A DNA stretch of 64,000 nt from Paeniglutamicibacter terrestris (GTDB taxonomy: Bacteria; Actinomycetota; Actinomycetes; Actinomycetales; Micrococcaceae): contig NZ_JAAWVT010000010.1 of assembly GCF_012271785.1 (NCBI RefSeq), forward strand, positions 1-64,000, given 5' to 3'. Shown here piece by piece: positions 52,960-63,753 of this stretch. How positions within the stretch are numbered: position 1 is the first letter of the stretch; every line of letters starts with the position of its first letter. The position numbers were made by a program, and so were the translations under genes. Below the pieces are notes generated by a model, which saw only the letters and a program-made list of their open reading frames with translations, made no database searches and was not told the DNA's origin.

Positions 52960-53772
52960 ATGCGCATTGATGTTGTCTCGATCTTCCCCGAGTACCTAGC
53001 AGCCCTTGATCTGTCGCTGATCGGCAAGGCCCGACGGGAAGGGGTGCTAGATCTGAACGTGCACGATCTGCGCGACTACACCTCGGACCGCCACCGCACC
53101 ACGGATGACACCCCCTACGGTGGTGGCGCCGGCATGGTGATGAAGCCGGAACCCTGGGGCGCGGTGCTTAACCGCATCGCCACCGAGTCGCCGGTTGTCC
53201 GGACCACCGGCGAGAAGCCGATCCTCATCGTCCCCTCACCGGCCGGTGCGGTCTTCGACCAGGACATGGCCTACGACCTCGCCGAAGCACCACACCTAGC
53301 GTTCGCCTGCGGACGGTATGAGGGAATCGACGAACGCGTCCTGGAATTCGCTTCCGAAGCCTTTGACGTCCGTCCCATCTCCATCGGCGACTACGTGCTT
53401 AATGGGGGAGAAGTAGCAGTCTTGGCCATGGTTGAGGCGATCGGTCGACTCATCCCCGGCGTCATTGGTAACCCCGCCTCCTTGGACGAGGAATCGCACT
53501 CCGATGGATTGCTTGAATACCCGGTGTACACCAAGCCCGATACGTGGGAAGGCCGCGAGGTCCCCGAGGTCTTGCTTTCCGGACACCACGGCAAGATCGC
53601 GCGCTTCCGCCGAAACAAGCAGCTTGAACGCACCGCCATCCGACGACCGGACATGATTGTTCAGCTGGATGGATCCACGCTGAACCGCCACGACCGCGAC
53701 ACGCTCTGGCACAACGGCTTTGCCGTGGTTGAGGGACACATCATTCCCAAGGACCAGCTCGATCAAGACTAG
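52960..53772 (+). CDS. trmD: tRNA (guanine-N1)-methyltransferase TrmD
   Basis: TrmD methylates G37 of tRNAs to prevent frameshifting. The 270-residue SPOUT-class protein has [86 protein letters not shown] (the SAM-binding knot) and a C-terminal domain with [13 protein letters not shown]. It ends the block. Confidence 0.98.
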   Translation: MRIDVVSIFPEYLAALDLSLIGKARREGVLDLNVHDLRDYTSDRHRTTDDTPYGGGAGMVMKPEPWGAVLNRIATESPVVRTTGEKPILIVPSPAGAVFDQDMAYDLAEAPHLAFACGRYEGIDERVLEFASEAFDVRPISIGDYVLNGGEVAVLAMVEAIGRLIPGVIGNPASLDEESHSDGLLEYPVYTKPDTWEGREVPEVLLSGHHGKIARFRRNKQLERTAIRRPDMIVQLDGSTLNRHDRDTLWHNGFAVVEGHIIPKDQLDQD

Positions 53773-53790
53773 GTTCCACAACGAACCATG

Positions 53791-53830
53791 AAGGCTCCCG
53801 GCTGCCACGAAAGTGGGAACCGGGAGCCTT
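53791..53830. terminator. Terminator between trmD and thiC
   Basis: An 11-bp stem (53791-53801, arm AAGGCTCCCGG, with 53820-53830) and an 18-base loop lie between the convergent genes and are followed on the plus strand by CTCTCATTT. Confidence 0.7.
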
Positions 53831-53852
53831 CTCTCATTTCTAGGCCTTGGCG

Positions 53853-55752
<1,900 letters not shown>

Positions 55753-56128
55753 CAAAACGAAACTATCACAGCTTTGCTGCGCACACCGCTTATGACATTG
55801 GGCACCACAAATCCACCCGGAATGAGCCCGAAGAGGTAATTTGCCGCCGGGATGGGGCTATTGGCAGCATCCCGCAAGCCCGTCGACCCACAGAACGTGG
55901 CGATGAGCCGTAGTCTGTGGCAAAATAGATTCTTGGGTCTACTGGGTTCTGCTCCTGCCGCAGGGGGAACGAACCAACAGCCGGGCCTACTGCCGATCCG
56001 CAAACGGATCGCGGTACCAAGCTCCGGACCGCCACATCTTTCCCTCGATGGCCTTGTGCCTCGTGAGGAACATCAACGGTCCGTTTCTAAGGTAGGTGAC
56101 CTGCGGCGTCTATCTAGGAGATGCATTC
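55753..56128 (+). promoter_or_regulatory. Leader and promoter region of rplS
   Basis: The 375 bases between the riboswitch and rplS carry no gene. It must hold the divergent thiC and rplS promoters and probably a long rplS leader, with a stable GCCGATCCGCAAACGGATCGC-type hairpin near 56000. An L19 leader could be here, but I cannot confirm a match. Confidence 0.4.
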
Positions 56129-56488
56129 ATGCATATTCTCGACTCTGTCGATGCAGCCTCGCTGCGCAACGATATCCCCGACTTCCGCGCCGGTGACACC
56201 GTCAAGGTTTTCGTAAACATCATTGAAGGCAAGAACTCCCGTGTCCAGGTCTTCCAGGGCTTCGTCCTTGGTCGCCAGGGTGACGGCGTTCGCGAAACCT
56301 TCACGGTTCGCAAGGTCTCCTTCGGCGTCGGCGTGGAGCGTACCTTCCCGGTACACACCCCGGTTCTCGAAAAGATCGAACTGGTAACCCGCGGCGACGT
56401 TCGCCGCGCGAAGCTGTTCTACATGCGCGATCGCCACGGCAAGGCCGCGAAGATCCGCGAAAAGCGCGACTTCCGCGCCGCCAAGTAG
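56129..56488 (+). CDS. rplS: 50S ribosomal protein L19
   Basis: The 119-residue L19 sits at the 30S-50S interface. It has [79 protein letters not shown] and the basic C-terminus. The ATG at 56129 follows AGGAG; a start 8 bases earlier is out of frame. It precedes lepB, as in other actinobacteria. Confidence 0.98.
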   Translation: MHILDSVDAASLRNDIPDFRAGDTVKVFVNIIEGKNSRVQVFQGFVLGRQGDGVRETFTVRKVSFGVGVERTFPVHTPVLEKIELVTRGDVRRAKLFYMRDRHGKAAKIREKRDFRAAK

Positions 56489-56543
56489 CAAGAAAAACGA
56501 GAACCCTCCTCGAAAACCTTCGGGTAAAAGGGGAGGATCCATC

Positions 56544-57233
56544 GTGGATCAACCTACTGAATCGGATAGTTTTTCCGCTTCGACAAAGCGCCGGTCCCGT
56601 TCTCGGGTCTGGCGCTTTGTCGTTGGTGCGCTCGTGGCCGCTGCGGTCATCACTCTTGTTGTTCGCGCCACCGTCGTGGACTTCTTCTACATCGGTTCAA
56701 CGTCGATGGAATCGACGCTCAACCCGGGCGACGGACTGTTGGTGGACCGACTTGCCTACAAGGACGCCGAGATCCAGCGCGGCGACGTTGTGGTCTTCGA
56801 CGGTCGGGGCTCCTTCCTTCCGTATCAACGACCCAACGCCATAGATTCCTTCGCCAGATCTCTGCGTTTGTCGGGGAATGACTCCATTTATGTCAAGCGC
56901 ATAATCGGAGTCGGCGGGGACACCATCAACTGCTGTGGCTCGGATGGTCGTCTCAGCGTTAACGGATTCCCGGTTGATGAGCCCTATGTGTTTACCGGCG
57001 ATAATCCCAGCGACATGAACTTCACCGTTCACGTGCCGCAGGGGCGTCTGTGGGTCATGGGCGACCATCGGTCGGTATCCGAAGACTCCCGTTCACTGCT
57101 CGGAGCCCCGGGTGGTGGAATGATCGATGTTGATCGAGTCCTTGGCCGGGTCACCGAGGTGATTTGGCCCAGGAATAGCAACCGAACACTTGAGCCAGCC
57201 AGCGATCTGGCTGAAGTCCCAAGTTTGAAATAA
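56544..57233 (+). CDS. lepB: Signal peptidase I, copy 1
   Basis: This 229-residue membrane serine protease cleaves Sec and Tat signal peptides. After a basic cytoplasmic N-terminus and one membrane anchor (VVGALVAAAVITLVVRA) it has IGSTSMESTLNPGD (Ser nucleophile), VKRIIGVGGDTI (catalytic Lys) and LWVMGDHR. The GTG start lies 55 bases after rplS. A second lepB follows 4.5 kb downstream, flanking the wall-anchored protease. Confidence 0.93.
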   Translation: MDQPTESDSFSASTKRRSRSRVWRFVVGALVAAAVITLVVRATVVDFFYIGSTSMESTLNPGDGLLVDRLAYKDAEIQRGDVVVFDGRGSFLPYQRPNAIDSFARSLRLSGNDSIYVKRIIGVGGDTINCCGSDGRLSVNGFPVDEPYVFTGDNPSDMNFTVHVPQGRLWVMGDHRSVSEDSRSLLGAPGGGMIDVDRVLGRVTEVIWPRNSNRTLEPASDLAEVPSLK

Positions 57234-57235
57234 TG

Positions 57236-57268
57236 AGGTGGTCCGCCAATCGGCGGACCACCTTTTTT
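57236..57268 (+). terminator. Terminator after lepB copy 1
   Basis: A perfect 12-bp stem (57236-57247 with 57252-57263, arm AGGTGGTCCGCC) with an AATC loop is followed by six T. Confidence 0.95.
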
Positions 57269-57834
57269 CATTTATGGGGTCGATGCTGAAAAATGCCGAG
57301 GCGAGAGCCTCTGCGGGGCAAAGAACGTAATCATCACGTTCAAGAGACGCTTTATCAACTGGGGGACGCGTCGATTAGTTTCGCTTAATGGTGGATTAAA
57401 TTTTCGGGACGTCCACTTCAAGTCTTCCGACTTCCGACCGCTGAGAATTGGACGTCGAAACGTGTTGATGTTCCGGCGCCTGTGACGCACCGTTGAACCC
57501 TCACGTTTCACACCAACCTGCATGAAACCTGTAAATTACGGAATAATTCGGCATGGAGACGTGAAAATTTCCGCCCGGGCGTGTCGATAAATGTGACCAC
57601 GACCTCTTTCCCATTTAGCCCCGGAATGGCGCGGAATTTCGATTGATAGTTGATACGTCAAATACTCCATCTGGTGGATTTTAGGCACCCCGGATGTTTG
57701 TGTCTGGATATATAAACAGGTTAGTGTTTCGTTTCGGTAACACTCATTGCTCGCGGTGTGCCCAACTGATGTCTCAGAGACATTTTTGGCGCACACACCT
57801 GCGAGGTTCCACACCTTGAATTGGGAGACCCTAT
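57269..57834. other. AT-richer 566-base upstream region of the wall-anchored protease
   Basis: No gene is supported. The composition is visibly lower in G+C than the neighbours. Close to the protease start, ATGTCTC-A-GAGACAT (57769-57783) lies within a larger imperfect stem of GGTGTGCCCAA and TTGGCGCACAC, implying a structured 5' leader or an operator. Confidence 0.5.
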
Positions 57835-60800
57835 ATGCACGATTCATCACGTGCGCTCTTGAAGCGGGGCAGTATCGCTGCCGCAACCGCACTAGTGATT
57901 GGCAGCAGCTTCATGGCCGCCCCGGCTATCGCTACCGCGACTGCCACCCCAGAACCGACGTCCAGCGAATCTGCCGCCGTGCCGAGCCCGGAGTCTTCGA
58001 CCGCTCCGGATGTAGCGACGCTTCCTGAAGGACTTGAAGAAGCTGTTGAGCGCGATCTTGGCATCAGCATCGAAGAGTTCTACGAAAATGGTGAGCTCAA
58101 TGAGGTTGTTGAGACACTGTCTAAGGAATTGAAGCAGGCCAAGCTGGTAGCCGACTTTGCGATTGCCGATAAAAAGATCAACGTCACCGTTGCTGCATCG
58201 TCACTAAAAGCCGTCACCGAGAAGCTTGACGAGCTGACTAAGGACACGGGCGTCGAAGTCGACATCGTTGCCGAGGAAGAAGCCGAGACGAAGGTCGATA
58301 CCTCTTCGGCCCCAGTTGCGGATGCAAGCGGGGAAGCTAAAGCATCCATCGCGCCGGAAGCTACGGCTCCCAGTACTGCGGAAGCCAAAGCATCCAGCAC
58401 TCCCAAGTCCAAAGACCTGAAGGTTGCCGAAAGCCCGAAGATCAAGGCCGAGGTTGCTCCGGAAGTTCAGGCCAAGGCGAACCCGAAAAACGTTGACGCC
58501 CTCTTAGACGCCTACGTTGCGGCAGTTGAGCCAGAAGCTGTTTCGCAGCTGCAGGCCATCATGAAGAGCTCGGACGGCACCTTCGTCATCCGCACCGGTG
58601 GCGTAGCTGAGACCGAAAAGAAGAAGACTTCGGATAGCCCGAAGGCCTCGTCCCTGCGTTTCAGCGACAAGCTGACGGCCGAAGAGTTCGCAGAGCAATA
58701 CACCAAGGTCACCGTCGAGGTAGCCGACGGACCGGCAAAAACTGCTGCGTCCACCGATGTACTCGGCGGCATGGGCTACGGTGCTCCAAATGCCAACGGT
58801 TACAGCGTTTGTTCCATTGGTTTCACCGGCTATAACGGCGGCGGCGACGAAGCAGCCATTTCGGCAGGTCACTGTGAGCACGACGGCGACATCACCGATG
58901 TGCAGATCCTTGAGCACAGTGCCCCCAATGAATTCTCCGGACCGGGTGCGGCTCTTGGAACCTTTGGGTTCTCCCAATTTGGCGGACCTAACAACAGCTC
59001 GGTCACCGGTCTTGATGATGCACAGAGCGTAGATGACCTTGGCAACGTCGGTACCGATATCTCGGTCATCGACCAGATCAATCCGGCTCTGACCCTGAAG
59101 GCCTTGGTTTCCGACTGGACGACGGCGGATGTTCGTGACCACGGCACCAAGGTCACCGGCGTTGCTGCGGCAGTCGCAGGTACCGATATCTGCAAGTCGG
59201 GTCGAACCACCGGCTGGACCTGCGGAACCGTTGACGAAGTCGGCATCTTCCTGGTTGGTGGCTACAACGGTGCTGACGATGCCCGCGGCGTACGCGGCTT
59301 CGGCATGCCAAACGTCGACTACGCCAAGGCCAACGAGGGTGACTCGGGCGGATCGGTGATTTCCGGCGGTACCGCTGTCGGCGTCACCAGCGCCATTGCA
59401 CCCGCCGAAGGCGGACGTGCATACTTCACCGACATCGTTGATGCTCTGGACCACACCGATAACTACTCCATCGCGATGTTCCTGAACGCGCCGGTTGTCA
59501 AGGCACCCGCTCAGGGATCTGATGTTGCCGCCGGTTCAACCATCACCGGCACCGTTGCCGGAGCCCCCACGGGCTCCACCGTCAAGGTCATGTCCGGCGG
59601 CAAAGCAGTCGCGACCGCTAAGGTCGCCTCCGGAGCGTTCAGCTTCAAGGTACCGGCGAACTACGGCAAGTTCGACTTCACCCTGCAGACCATCAAGGGC
59701 TTCAATGAGTCGGAGATCACCGCAGGGTCGGTCAACGTAGTTATCGGCGCACCGGTCATCAGCACCCCGAAGAACGCCGCAACGCTTAACACCCCGGTTT
59801 CGACCGTTTCGGGTACCGGCGTTGTCGGAGCAACGGTTACTCTCGCTGGCGATGCCACGGGAACCGCCGTTGTGGATGCCGACGGAAAGTGGAGCATCAA
59901 GCTTCCCACCGCGCTGTCCTATGGCGAGCACACGATCTCGGCTACGCAGGCAAAGGGCGGCGAAACCTCTAAGGCAGCGACCAGTTCCTTCACTGTCCAG
60001 CTGGTTTCACCGGCCATCACCGCTCCGGCCGATGGCAAGACCTACACCTCCGCCCGGTCGCAGATCTCGGGCACCGGCGTTGCCGGTGCCACGGTGAAGC
60101 TGACCGGCTCGGTCACGCAGGACGTTGTTGTTGCAGCTGACGGAACGTGGACGATCAAGCTCACCGAAATCCTTGGCTACGGTTCGCACAGCATCACCGC
60201 CGTGCAGACCTCGGGGGAGAATACCTCCGCATCGGTCAAGAGCGACTTCAAGGTTGTTCCTGCTGCCCCGTCGATTGATTCCCCGGCCGATGGCCAGGAT
60301 TTCGCCTTCGACAAGGCCCCGACCTCGATTAGCGGTTTCGGTATCAACGGTGCCACCGTCAAGGTGACCATTGGTGATGTTGAATTGACCGCTGAGGTTG
60401 CCAACGGCGCCTGGACCGTGATGGTTCCGTCCGATCTTGGCGAGGGTGACCACAAGGTCACTGCCGTCCAGGTGATCGACGAGGCTACCTCGGCCGCTGT
60501 GAGCATTACGTTCAACGTTGCCGCAGAGCCTAAGCCTGAGCCGACTGAGGAGCCGACTACCTCGCCTGAGCCGACTGAGGAGCCGACTACCTCGCCTGAG
60601 CCGTCTGAGGAGCCGACCACGTCGCCTGAGCCGTCTGAGCAGCCGACTACCTCGCCTGAGCCGTCTGAGCAGCCGACTACCTCGCCTGAGCCGACTCAAG
60701 AGCCGACCAAGGCACCAGTGGAACCCCAGGGCAACACCAACAACAATGGTGACAAAGATCCTCTGGCCAACACCGGTCCGAACGTCGCTTTGCCGTTCAT

Positions 60801-60876
60801 CGCTACCGGTGGTGCCCTGTTGGTTGCAGCGGGTGCATTCCTGCTCTTCCGCCGCAAGGGCAGCCACGGAGCATAA
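57835..60876 (+). CDS. Wall-anchored S1-family serine protease with Ig-like repeats and LAxTG tail
   Basis: The 1013-residue exported protein has a signal peptide (to about residue 35). A pro-domain (about 60-150, with VERDLGISIEEFYENGEL) is followed by an Ala-rich acidic linker. An S1 (alpha-lytic/streptogrisin-like) protease domain (about 310-550) has the triad His346 in SAGHC, Asp408 in GTDISVID and Ser504 in EGDSGG. Four bacterial Ig-like repeats of about 85 residues (VSGTGVVGATVTLAGDA and similar) follow, then six EPxEEPTTSP repeats, then LANTG (977-981), a hydrophobic span and RRKGSHGA, a class E-type sortase signal. It is probably displayed on the cell wall. The substrate is unknown. 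Confidence 0.88.
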   Translation: MHDSSRALLKRGSIAAATALVIGSSFMAAPAIATATATPEPTSSESAAVPSPESSTAPDVATLPEGLEEAVERDLGISIEEFYENGELNEVVETLSKELKQAKLVADFAIADKKINVTVAASSLKAVTEKLDELTKDTGVEVDIVAEEEAETKVDTSSAPVADASGEAKASIAPEATAPSTAEAKASSTPKSKDLKVAESPKIKAEVAPEVQAKANPKNVDALLDAYVAAVEPEAVSQLQAIMKSSDGTFVIRTGGVAETEKKKTSDSPKASSLRFSDKLTAEEFAEQYTKVTVEVADGPAKTAASTDVLGGMGYGAPNANGYSVCSIGFTGYNGGGDEAAISAGHCEHDGDITDVQILEHSAPNEFSGPGAALGTFGFSQFGGPNNSSVTGLDDAQSVDDLGNVGTDISVIDQINPALTLKALVSDWTTADVRDHGTKVTGVAAAVAGTDICKSGRTTGWTCGTVDEVGIFLVGGYNGADDARGVRGFGMPNVDYAKANEGDSGGSVISGGTAVGVTSAIAPAEGGRAYFTDIVDALDHTDNYSIAMFLNAPVVKAPAQGSDVAAGSTITGTVAGAPTGSTVKVMSGGKAVATAKVASGAFSFKVPANYGKFDFTLQTIKGFNESEITAGSVNVVIGAPVISTPKNAATLNTPVSTVSGTGVVGATVTLAGDATGTAVVDADGKWSIKLPTALSYGEHTISATQAKGGETSKAATSSFTVQLVSPAITAPADGKTYTSARSQISGTGVAGATVKLTGSVTQDVVVAADGTWTIKLTEILGYGSHSITAVQTSGENTSASVKSDFKVVPAAPSIDSPADGQDFAFDKAPTSISGFGINGATVKVTIGDVELTAEVANGAWTVMVPSDLGEGDHKVTAVQVIDEATSAAVSITFNVAAEPKPEPTEEPTTSPEPTEEPTTSPEPSEEPTTSPEPSEQPTTSPEPSEQPTTSPEPTQEPTKAPVEPQGNTNNNGDKDPLANTGPNVALPFIATGGALLVAAGAFLLFRRKGSHGA
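60538..60717 (+). repeat. 30-bp tandem repeat encoding Pro/Thr/Ser/Glu stalk
   Basis: Six in-frame 30-base units encode EPTEEPTTSP and variants (EPSEEP, EPSEQP, final EPTQEPTKAP). The first five units are nearly identical at DNA level. It forms an extended stalk before the sorting signal; near-identity suggests recent slippage expansion and length variation between strains. Confidence 0.95.
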
Positions 60877-60912
60877 CCATCTGGCGCAAAGCTAGTCGCG
60901 CCCGATAACCGA

Positions 60913-60966
60913 GGGGGGTCTTGTACGAAATCCACAAGGGATTTACGTACAAGACCCCCCTTTCTT
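60913..60966 (+). terminator. Terminator after the wall-anchored protease gene
   Basis: A perfect 14-bp stem GGGGGGTCTTGTAC (60913-60926 with 60947-60960) has an inner AAATCC/GGATTT pairing and is followed by TTTCTT. Confidence 0.9.
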
Positions 60967-61039
60967 AATTCCCCGGCGATTATCAGCCAATGCCCGGGTT
61001 CGGCCCATAGAATCGGTCCAAATCAAAGGTGGTTTAGCC

Positions 61040-61579
61040 ATGCAGAAATCTCAAGCCCGCACCATGCTGGGGGCAGCAGCTTTGATAGGAGCCTTCGCGC
61101 TCACGTCCTGCGGCAGTGAGGTAGGCACGCAGCCAACCCCCACCGCCAGCACTAGCCAGAATGAGACCCAGGATCCAAAATTGCTTGAACTTAATACAAA
61201 CCTGAAAGATTCGCTCGGCGAGAAATACGCGGAGGGGTGGATCGCGGAAAACAAACTCCATGTCGCCGTCACTGACCAGAAATCCGCGGACGAAGTGACT
61301 GCGGCCGGAGCCGTCGCTCATCTCGCCAGGCACTCGGCCGCCGAACTCGACGCCACGATTTCCAAGATCATGGCCTGGCAGAAGGCACAAGGTGGATCGG
61401 TTGCTACAGCCATCCACAAATACGTACCCTCTGGACGCCACGGGACCATCACGTTGGCAGTGGACCCAGCTCAGCTGGAAACTATCAAGACCGGTCTGTC
61501 TGCAGCTGATGTCACCGGCGATATTGCCCTCAAGTTCATCGAATCCTCCGGCATCGCCAGCCCCGCAGCCTCTAGCTAA
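61040..61579 (+). CDS. Small secreted lipoprotein of unknown function
   Basis: The 179-residue protein has a signal peptide with lipobox (FALTSC) and a Thr/Ser/Gln-rich linker. A compact domain follows (GEKYAEGWIAENKLHVAVTDQKSADEVTAAGAVAHLARHSAAELDATISKIMAWQ ... DVTGDIALKFIESSG). It recalls the pro-domain of S1 proteases and may bind or inhibit the wall-anchored protease encoded upstream; that link is inferred. The function was not recognised. Confidence 0.7.
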   Translation: MQKSQARTMLGAAALIGAFALTSCGSEVGTQPTPTASTSQNETQDPKLLELNTNLKDSLGEKYAEGWIAENKLHVAVTDQKSADEVTAAGAVAHLARHSAAELDATISKIMAWQKAQGGSVATAIHKYVPSGRHGTITLAVDPAQLETIKTGLSAADVTGDIALKFIESSGIASPAASS

Positions 61580-61771
61580 CCGGGCGTCGGAAGCCTCATG
61601 ACGTGCCTCGGGATACCCGCAGGCGCGCCATGAGGCACCGGTAGGCGCCGCGCGACGTAGGGTTATAGCTGAAGGAGCACGATCAGGCTCTGCGTTGACC
61701 GATGGCCGGCAGATACGACCATGTGCCACCTCGGCAACGAATCAGAATTAATGGAAAGGGCCTGCACACAC

Positions 61772-62485
61772 GTGAGCCATGCCAGCGACCCCGCAGCAAC
61801 ACCCGACCGACCGCGCAAGCACCGCAACCCCGTGTGGGCTTCCATTCGGGAGATCCTCATCATTGTCATCGCCGCGCTGGTGATCTCGCTTGTTGTTAAG
61901 ACCTTCTTCTTCCGGGCGTTTTACATTCCCTCCGGCTCCATGGAGCAAACCCTTCAGGTTGACGACAGAATCTTCGCGAACCTCATGGCACCGGGGCTTT
62001 TTGATCTGGAACGTGGCGATGTGGTGGTCTTCCGGGATGAGCTGGGGTGGCTGCCACCGGTGGCAGCGGCTCCCTCCAACCCCGTTCGGGACTTCTTTAC
62101 TTTTGTTGGGCTTTCCCCCGATCCGTCCAACCAACACCTGATCAAGCGCGTCATCGGCATGCCCGGTGACACCGTGGAATGCTGCTCGGCCAATGGCAAG
62201 CTCACGGTGAACGGCGTAGAGATCACCGAGTCCTACATTTACCCCGGGGATAATCCCTCGGACATCAAATTCAGCAAGCTTGTTCCCGAAGGCAAGGTCT
62301 GGGTCATGGGCGATCACCGCGGAGCCTCCGCAGACTCCCGCTACCACGAGGATATTCAGGACGGCTTTGTCGACATCTCCTCCATTGAGGGTCGCGCCGC
62401 AGTAATCTCTTGGCCGCTGAACCGCATCGGCGGGATTTCCGGACACGACGAGGTCTTCGCCAACGTTCCGGCCGCGGTCAAATAG
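61772..62485 (+). CDS. lepB: Signal peptidase I, copy 2
   Basis: The 237-residue protease has a membrane anchor (IREILIIVIAALVISLVVKTFFFRAFYIPSGSMEQTL, Ser nucleophile in SGSME), IKRVIGMPGDTVECCS (catalytic Lys) and KVWVMGDHRGASADSR. The GTG at 61772 is favoured over the ATG at 61751. Its stop overlaps rnhB by one base, giving the standard lepB-rnhB pair. Two type I signal peptidases are common in the family. Confidence 0.95.
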   Translation: MSHASDPAATPDRPRKHRNPVWASIREILIIVIAALVISLVVKTFFFRAFYIPSGSMEQTLQVDDRIFANLMAPGLFDLERGDVVVFRDELGWLPPVAAAPSNPVRDFFTFVGLSPDPSNQHLIKRVIGMPGDTVECCSANGKLTVNGVEITESYIYPGDNPSDIKFSKLVPEGKVWVMGDHRGASADSRYHEDIQDGFVDISSIEGRAAVISWPLNRIGGISGHDEVFANVPAAVK

Positions 62486-63186
62486 TGGCGTCGGTGGCGC
62501 CGACCCTCATCCATGAACGTGCACTGGCCTCGGAGCGTGGTCACCGCTACATTGGTGCGGCCGATGAGGTGGGGCGCGGCTCACTAGCGGGTCCGGTGTC
62601 CGTCGGCTACGTGGTCATTGACCCGGCCGACGTCCCGTTGCTGCCCGGGGTCAGGGACTCCAAATTACTCTCAGATTCGGTGCGCCATGAGCTGGTTCCG
62701 GCGATCAAATCCTGGGTAGCTGCCTGGGGAGTCGGGCACGCCAGTGCCGCGGAAATTGATGCCTTGGGCCTCGTCGCAGCACTGCGGCTGGCGGGACTGC
62801 GAGCGGTGAATTTCGCGCACGAGCAACAAGCGGCGGACGCCGTGTTGCTCGACGGAAACCTCGACTGGCTTTCGGCCACCATCCAACCCACCCTGTTGGA
62901 TTCCCTGCTTCCGGGATTCGGTGACCCCGAAGATGTTGACGGCCTGCAGATACCGGTCCGAACCCTGATCAAGGGCGATCTGCTGGCACTGTCCATCGCT
63001 GCCGCATCCATCCTCGCTAAAGTTGAGCGCGACGACCTCATGGATAGTTATGATCGGGCCTACCCAGCGTACGGTTGGATCCAAAACAAGGGCTATGGGA
63101 CAGAATCTCACCGGCAGGCAATTCTTGAACATGGGGCCACCGATTACCACCGCCGCAGCTGGCAATTAACACCCAAGGGCCAATAA
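62485..63186 (+). CDS. rnhB: Ribonuclease HII
   Basis: RNase HII removes ribonucleotides and RNA-DNA hybrids. The 233-residue product has the catalytic IGAADEVGRGSLAGPVSVGYVV, RDSKLLSD, AVLLDGNLDWL and IAAASILAKVERDDLM. The GTG at 62485 overlaps the lepB stop by one base, which implies co-translation. Confidence 0.96.
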   Translation: MASVAPTLIHERALASERGHRYIGAADEVGRGSLAGPVSVGYVVIDPADVPLLPGVRDSKLLSDSVRHELVPAIKSWVAAWGVGHASAAEIDALGLVAALRLAGLRAVNFAHEQQAADAVLLDGNLDWLSATIQPTLLDSLLPGFGDPEDVDGLQIPVRTLIKGDLLALSIAAASILAKVERDDLMDSYDRAYPAYGWIQNKGYGTESHRQAILEHGATDYHRRSWQLTPKGQ

Positions 63187-63212
63187 CTCTCCTAGGAAGG
63201 TGAAGGAAAAGA

Positions 63213-63539
63213 ATGAGTGCCGAAGACCTTGAGAACTACGAGGCCGACCTTGAGCTCCAGCTCTACCGCGAATACAAGGATGTGGCCGGGCTTTTTGGCT
63301 ACGTGGTGGAGACCGAACGCCGCTTTTATCTCGCCAACGGCGTCGATCTTCAGACCCGCTCGGCCGATGGGGAGGTCTTCTTCGACCTCACGCTGACCGA
63401 TGCCTGGGTCTGGGACGTCTATCGCACCGGCCGCTTCGTGAAATCGGTACGCATCGTCACGTTTAAAGACGTGAACATCGAGGAACTGAACCGAACCGAA
63501 GAGCTCACGATTCCCAAGAGCGGGCTCGAACTGAAATAA
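63213..63539 (+). CDS. DUF2469 protein, copy 1
   Basis: The 108-residue cytoplasmic protein (SAEDLENYEADLELQLYREYKDVAGLFGYVVETERRFYLAN ... FFDLTLTDAWVWDVYRT) belongs to a short actinobacterial family usually found once beside rnhB. No biochemical function is known. The ATG follows GGAAGG, 26 bases after rnhB. Confidence 0.92.
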   Translation: MSAEDLENYEADLELQLYREYKDVAGLFGYVVETERRFYLANGVDLQTRSADGEVFFDLTLTDAWVWDVYRTGRFVKSVRIVTFKDVNIEELNRTEELTIPKSGLELK

Positions 63540-63542
63540 CCC

Positions 63543-63581
63543 AGGTCGGCAAGGTGCCAGTGAGCGCCTTGCCGACCTTTT
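63543..63581 (+). terminator. Terminator after DUF2469 copy 1
   Basis: A perfect 12-bp stem AGGTCGGCAAGG (63543-63554 with 63567-63578) with a 12-base loop runs into TTTT. Confidence 0.9.
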
Positions 63582-63753
63582 GATCGTTCGTGGATCAGAA
63601 GGCAAATAAGACTCGGCTCAATGTCCGCGCTGAGCGGTCCGGCGGCGTACCGTAGGGGGAACAGGCCAGACGGTCCGTTGGCATTCCCGGCGCGAACCAC
63701 CCCCTATGGCCGGGGCGCAACCATCGATTCATAGGGTGAGGGCGGAGTGCATC

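Noticed and set aside
60538-60717. Regular 30-base units considered as a CRISPR-like array
   Set aside because: No spacers: the units are contiguous, in frame and encode a Pro/Glu/Thr/Ser stalk.
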